Assembly (NCBI GenBank): GCA_963575745.1
Contig: CAUYUJ010012202.1
Span: 1 to 64,000, forward strand
Direction of reading: 5' to 3'
Source: Prorocentrum cordatum
Taxonomy: Eukaryota; Sar; Dinophyceae; Prorocentrales; Prorocentraceae
DNA: 64,000 nt
Made by a program: the position numbers and the translations under genes. Under the pieces are notes generated by a model, which searched no databases, was not told the origin of the DNA, and saw only the letters and a program-made list of their open reading frames with translations. Positions within the stretch are counted from its first letter, which is position 1. Every line of letters starts with the position of its first letter. Positions 59,818 to 64,000 of the stretch are shown here, one piece after another.

Positions 59818-61701
59818 GATGGGCTCTCGTGCCATGCAGGCCTACAACAAGACCAGGCGCATCCTCCACTCGGCGATCCTGTGCGCGGTGGGGGGGAGAG
59901 GGGGCGAGGTCGACGGCTTCGCGCTCCAGAAGCTCGAGGGGGTCAGGCGCGTCACCGAGCAGGTTTACGGGCACGGCCACATGTCGCCCGACGTCTTCGG
60001 CGCCATCTACCTCGACCTGGACCCCATTGGCAAGGCGGCCTTCATGCCGCTGGGCAGGCACCTGGAGGAGTGGTGGAGGGCAACCGACCAGCACCAACGC
60101 CACGGGAAGGCGCTGCATATCACCGCGTTCAGGCGCATCTTCGAGCAGGCCCCCCGGGGCAACCTGGATGGCAAAGCGGAGGCGGGGCCCATCGGCGCAG
60201 CGCTGAAGGCCACCGCAGTCGCGGGCTGGCAGGTCGAGAACGCCCGCCGCCTTCGCCTCGCCGCGCTGCGGCCGCGTCTCGGCCCCCGAGCACGCCCCGA
60301 AGCGCATGGGGCACTCCTGCCTGAAGGACGTCGTCGACCGCGCGCGGGGGAAGGCTACCGACAACGTCAGGCGCCGCGAGAGACTGACCGAGCAGGACCT
60401 TCCCAACGTCTGGTGGGAGGTGGTGGTCAACGCGGTTGGCTCCGGGCACCTTACTCCGCTCGAGAAGTGGGCCATCAGCTCCGTCGTGGGCGTCGCCTAC
60501 CTCGCGGGTGCCAAGATGGTCGGGTGGGGCCACGACGAAAGCGCGGGCGTCTGTCGGCGCTGCGGGGCGGCCAACGACCTGGCACGCCGCCTCGGAGCGT
60601 GCGTCGCCTTCGCTGAGGGCCAAGCAAAAGAGGCGCGCCCCCCCCCCATCCTGCAGCGTCGGCACGAGGGCAAAGAAGGCGTCGGGCCCTTCTGTCCTGG
60701 AGCGCCGCTTCTGCCTGTCAGGCCCAAGGTTGGCCCCCCGAGCGCGCCAGCGAAGCTGTTCGTGCGAGCATTCGAGGACGACCTGCCTGTAGATCTGAAT
60801 CGCTTCGCGTTTCACCCTGGCCAGCCGCTGGCGGGGGATGGCTCGGCCACCGCCAGCCGCCCCGAGGAAGTTCGGAGGGCGGGGCGGGCGGTGGCGCAGC
60901 GGGGGGGGCGGGGTCGTTCGCAAGCCCCTTGGGTCTCTCACCTTGCAGCTCCCTCGCGCCGCCCGTGCGGCTGAACTCCAGGCCTTTTGCCTTGGGGCTG
61001 AATGCTCTGACGGGTCGCCTGCGTGCATCGGCGACAACGCGGCAGTGCTGGCTGCCAGGGTGCGCGGGTGCATGTGCACCTCTAGTCCAGCGCGGGTTGG
61101 CGCTGGGCTCTGGCGCCGAGTAAGGCGCGGGGACCCCGCGTTCAACGCGGGCGTCAAGACCGAGCCCCGCCAGGACGTCCCAGCCGCCCCTCAGAGCGCG
61201 GGTGGGTGGCAAGTCGCCCTCAACTCGTGGGTCGACGACGCGGCCAAGCAGACGCTCAACCCGTGGCCGAGGCACGCCCTAGACGAGGTGCGCCTAGAAG
61301 ACGCGTGCGCCGAGGCGCGCCGCGGCTTGTTGAACCTGGGGCGGGTGCTGGCAAGTGGGCCAGTTCCCAAAGTGGAATGGGCCCACCTGCCCCCGCGTGC
61401 GTCTCCCCCGTCGGCGGTCAGACCGTGCTTTCTCCAACGCGAACTGCGCGAGGTGGCTGATGGCCGCTGGCGGTGCGTTCAATGCGCGCGAAGCGCCCCT
61501 GAGCTGGCGACGTCTGCGGCAGCGCGCAGCCTCGAATGTCCTGTGGGGCGCGATCATCGCGCCCAGTGGCATGCCTGCCGAACAAGGCGACTTTCTGCTG
61601 TACTGTGTTCAGTGTGCGCAGTATGCGCAGTTGCTGCCAAACGGGCTGGCAGAACCTTGCCCAGCCCGCAAGTCTGGTTTCGTGATGGCCAAGATGGCCT
61701 A
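59818..61701 (+). pseudogene. LINE2, 3' part (beyond YR2)
   Basis: The sense frame starts at once after the YR2 border (MGSRAMQAYNKTRRILHSAI), with GRGGEVDGFALQKLEGVRR, DLDPIGKAAFMPL and AGPIGAALKATAVAGW typical of the LINE region after the RT palm. After a frame change near 60300 come KATDNVRRRERLTEQDLPNV and VCRRCGAANDLARR (zinc knuckle). From about 60960 another frame has AAELQAFCLGAECSDGSPAC and GDNAAVLAARVRG, a degraded RNase H-like domain, then ALNSWVDDAAKQTL and DGRWRCVQCARSAP, a C-terminal Cys motif. The copy has several frameshifts and is dead. It continues LINE2 at 52071-53547. Confidence 0.6.
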
Positions 61702-61719
61702 GGAACGGCCTAGCCGTTT

Positions 61720-62044
61720 CGAGCGAGGCGAGCACCCGCGCACAGGGCGCGCGGAGGTGGTTCTGGAGAGTTGGGCTCTGTCTGATCTGATATGTATTTT
61801 CTTACTGGGGGGGGGGTGAGGCCTGTGCATAGTGCACTCTCTGCAGCTGGCACGCTCGGCGTCCACAGAGGGAGCACAACAAAATCCCCCTCATCATCCT
61901 CAAAGCCCTCCGAGGCGCAGCGCTGGCCGGACGAGGAGGCCGACGCGACTCGCAAAGGCCCCCGGTGGGAGAAGTTTCGAGGCTTCGGCAACGTCGGGTG
62001 GGGGGCTGCCAGTACCGCGAACCCGCTGGACCGCGAGCAGAACA
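61720..62044. other. No recognisable gene
   Basis: A short G run at 61807-61816 and mixed DNA. No coding family or repeat is recognised. Confidence 0.45.
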
Positions 62045-62114
62045 GCAGCAGGAGGAGAACGAGAAGGAGGAGGACGAAAGAGAACAGGAGCAAGTACAGG
62101 AGGAGGAGGATGGC

Positions 62115-62147
<33 letters not shown>

Positions 62148-62160
62148 GGAGGAGGATCAG
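62045..62160. repeat. (GGA)n microsatellite
   Basis: AGGAGGA/GAGGAAGAGG tract. Confidence 0.95.
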
Positions 62161-62214
62161 TGTAAACCCAAGAGCCATCAACGATGTTGGAATACACCAT
62201 CCCTTCAAGTTCCA

Positions 62215-62500
62215 TCTTCATTGGCCCCTACAACGGTTCATTTTCATTGAAGGATATGCCTCGTTGGAAGACGAAAATTTGAGGTTTGAAGACCCGGAAG
62301 CATGCCAAAACATTGTTTCCCGGACTCCAACGCCACGGATCAACCTGACTGGTGCGTCTTGACGATCCTGGATCGTGCCAGAAAGCCATTCTTGGGACTT
62401 CAACACCACGAATCAACGTTACTGTTGCGCCCGCAAAACCCTGAATCCTGCCAAAACAATATTTCTGGTACGTTGATCGTGGGAATCCGTAAAACGCTTG
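62215..62500 (+). repeat. Imperfect tandem repeat of 60-75 bp
   Basis: Words RRCCMKGAAKCMTGCCARAA and GGACTYCAACRCCACGRATC alternate three times (about 62290, 62365, 62440), giving diverged units. No gene. Confidence 0.6.
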
Positions 62501-62509
62501 CAAAATGTA

Positions 62510-62815
62510 TGAACGAATGTCCGCGGCGCTAAGGCGAGAGCCACATTATGACTGCAATGCTTGAGAACGAATGTGCGCAGCGCTAAAACGATAACCACAA
62601 TTTGAAAACGTGTTACCCTCAATCCGTGAAGGTCTTGCAAATGTTGAAAACGAATGTGCGCGGCGCTAAAGCGAGAACCACAGTTTGAAAACGGGTTACC
62701 CTCAATCCGTGAAGCTTTTCCAAATTGTTAAAACGAATGCGCGCGGCGCGAAGGCGAGAGCCACATGTTTAAAACCAGCCGCCCTCCATGCGTGAAAGGG
62801 TTGCCATTTTTAAAA
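62510..62815 (+). repeat. 84-bp tandem repeat, about four units
   Basis: Units start with AACGAATGTGCGCGGCGCTA (near 62512, 62568, 62648, 62733) and continue with GCGAGAACCACA, TTTGAAAACG and TTACCCTCAATCCGTGAAG. The first unit is shorter. Confidence 0.85.
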
Positions 62816-62819
62816 AGCT

Positions 62820-63480
62820 TCAGACATATAACTAATCGGGAAATCTCAAGCGAAACGCCCGGCCCGCCCTAACAACTAGCCTCCGGGGAGCGACAGGGAG
62901 AAATGATTTAAAACTGCAATGAATGAAATGGAGGAGGAGGAGAAGGAGGAGGAGGAGGAGGAAGAGGATGGAGGAACAAGAGTAAACAAAAGAGCTTGTC
63001 TGCGAGACGGAAACTTATCCAGAACCACCGATTTCAGGCCCTGGGGACAATATCCCCATGTACCGCCTGCCGGTATCTCCGACGATCAATCCCCAAGGCG
63101 GCGGTTCCAGATATAAGTCCCCGCCTCGGATTGTTGACACCCCAGCGGTTCAAGTTTGCGGAAGATGCCAGGGGCGTGCGCAAGAAGGTGGGCACCGCCA
63201 TCCCGCGTTAGTATGGCTGGGCCACGCCCGCTTCTCCCATCATACCCTACTAGTCGATCATCTTAGGGTACCCTGTCGTACCCTCTGCTTCTCACCTGCC
63301 CTATCATCTTTTCGAGCGGACAGCATGGCTAAGCAACCACCATCGTAACGACAATGCCAACCACACCGAAAGCTGAGTATAAACACGCCTTGGTTAGACA
63401 AAATATGTAAAGCTCATAGATCACGGTTGCACTTGCAAGCCGCTGTCCTCCCCACCAAAAGTGTGGAAACGAACGCTCAG
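62820..63480. other. No recognisable gene; short (GGA)n at 62930-62975
   Basis: Both strands were read. No domain is recognised in the open frames (largest 96 codons, plus, 63058-63348). Confidence 0.45.
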
Positions 63481-63485
63481 AGTGC

Positions 63486-63548
63486 CGAGAGAGAGAGAGA
63501 GAGAGAGGAAGAGAGAGAGAGAGAAAGCGACATATATATATATATATG

Positions 63549-63604
<56 letters not shown>

Positions 63605-63665
63605 AAAAAAAAAAAAAGAGAGAGAGAGAGAAAGACAGGAGGAAGAGGAGGAGAAGGAGGAGGTG
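63486..63665. repeat. (GA)n microsatellite with (TA)n insert and A-run
   Basis: GA dinucleotide runs (63488-63530 and 63553-63600), a TA tract at 63532-63550, an A-run at 63600-63617 and a GGA tail. Confidence 0.95.
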
Positions 63666-64000
63666 GTGGAGAACGAGAAGGGATCTTATGTGCCAGCGGC
63701 AAGCTCGAGCGACAACATTCGGTATCGCGTATCGCACAGGATTGTGACAACAAAACCTTTAGCGCCGATTCCATAACGATCTGCCTTGTCCCATGGAGCA
63801 CCGAGTTGGAGCTCGGGCGAACGCCACCAACGTGTGGACCGCCTCTTCCTCCCGGCGGGGAGCGGAAGAGAGAAGGACAGGCAAAACAAGCTGCGGCGCG
63901 CCTGCTGCGGACTCTACCCTGCAGCGCGTACGCCGACTGAGCATAGCTTTTTTGAAGCGAAAAACACCTTCTGCTGCAACGTTGGAGCAAAGGAGGGGAA
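63666..64000. other. No recognisable gene
   Basis: Mixed sequence to the window edge with no family motif on either strand. Confidence 0.45.

Noticed and set aside
1-64000. Dinoflagellate spliced-leader relics (CCGTAGCCATTTTGGCTCAAG-type)
   Set aside because: I saw no copy on either strand; an exhaustive string search was not possible by eye.

Overview
The window looks like nuclear DNA of a GC-rich dinoflagellate. The evidence is indirect. Retroelement Gag/Pol families seen here (a Gag with the core DWGVGEHESL, a LINE ORF2 opening with VGEASHPGP, a PIF1-type helicase tail with YVLLSRAT) are, as far as I know, typical of dinoflagellate genomes, and base composition is compatible with a genome such as Prorocentrum. 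I see no intact host gene. The only host-like coding traces are a formin-FH2-like exon (about 39.6 kb, minus), a PIF1-like helicase tail (32.1-32.3 kb, minus) and a weak OTU-like fragment (41.4-41.6 kb, minus).

Layout. 0-14.4 kb: almost entirely repeats (microsatellites, a GATCGATA satellite, CTTGGGGCC-type arrays, small tandem duplications) with no recognisable gene. 14.4-21.0 kb (+): a frameshifted tyrosine-recombinase (YR) retroelement, YR1. 21-23.7 kb: tandem duplications and a CTTGGGGCC array. 24.0-28.6 kb (-): a decayed second YR retroelement, YR3. 28.6-37.9 kb: a long CTTGGGGCC array holding seven copies of a structured cassette of about 300 bp and about a dozen copies of an 80-bp hairpin element. 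It is interrupted by a 2.07-kb block (31.47-33.55 kb) carrying the PIF1 remnant and a 77-bp minisatellite. 38-43 kb: repeats and degenerate coding fragments. 43.0-44.1 kb (-): an orphan RNase H from another YR-type element. 44.4-51.5 kb (+): a nearly intact LINE whose ORF1 has a membrane segment and an OTU-like protease domain and whose ORF2 has an APE-type endonuclease and a reverse transcriptase. 52.07-61.7 kb (+): a decayed second LINE, split precisely by the best-preserved element of the window, YR2 (53,548-59,817, minus strand). 61.7-64 kb: repeats only.

YR2 is the most informative system. Read on the minus strand it has a left repeat A1, a small membrane-protein ORF, a gag ORF, a pol ORF (RT-RNase H), a tyrosine-recombinase ORF in another frame, a C5-type methyltransferase-like domain back in the pol frame, and then repeats B1-A2-B2. 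This is the split-direct-repeat layout of PAT/Ngaro-type elements. All repeat borders share the trinucleotide GGC, and excising the element at GGC rejoins the LINE coding frame. The second novel signal is the structured cassette at 29-37.5 kb, whose hairpin arms change in a compensatory way between copies.
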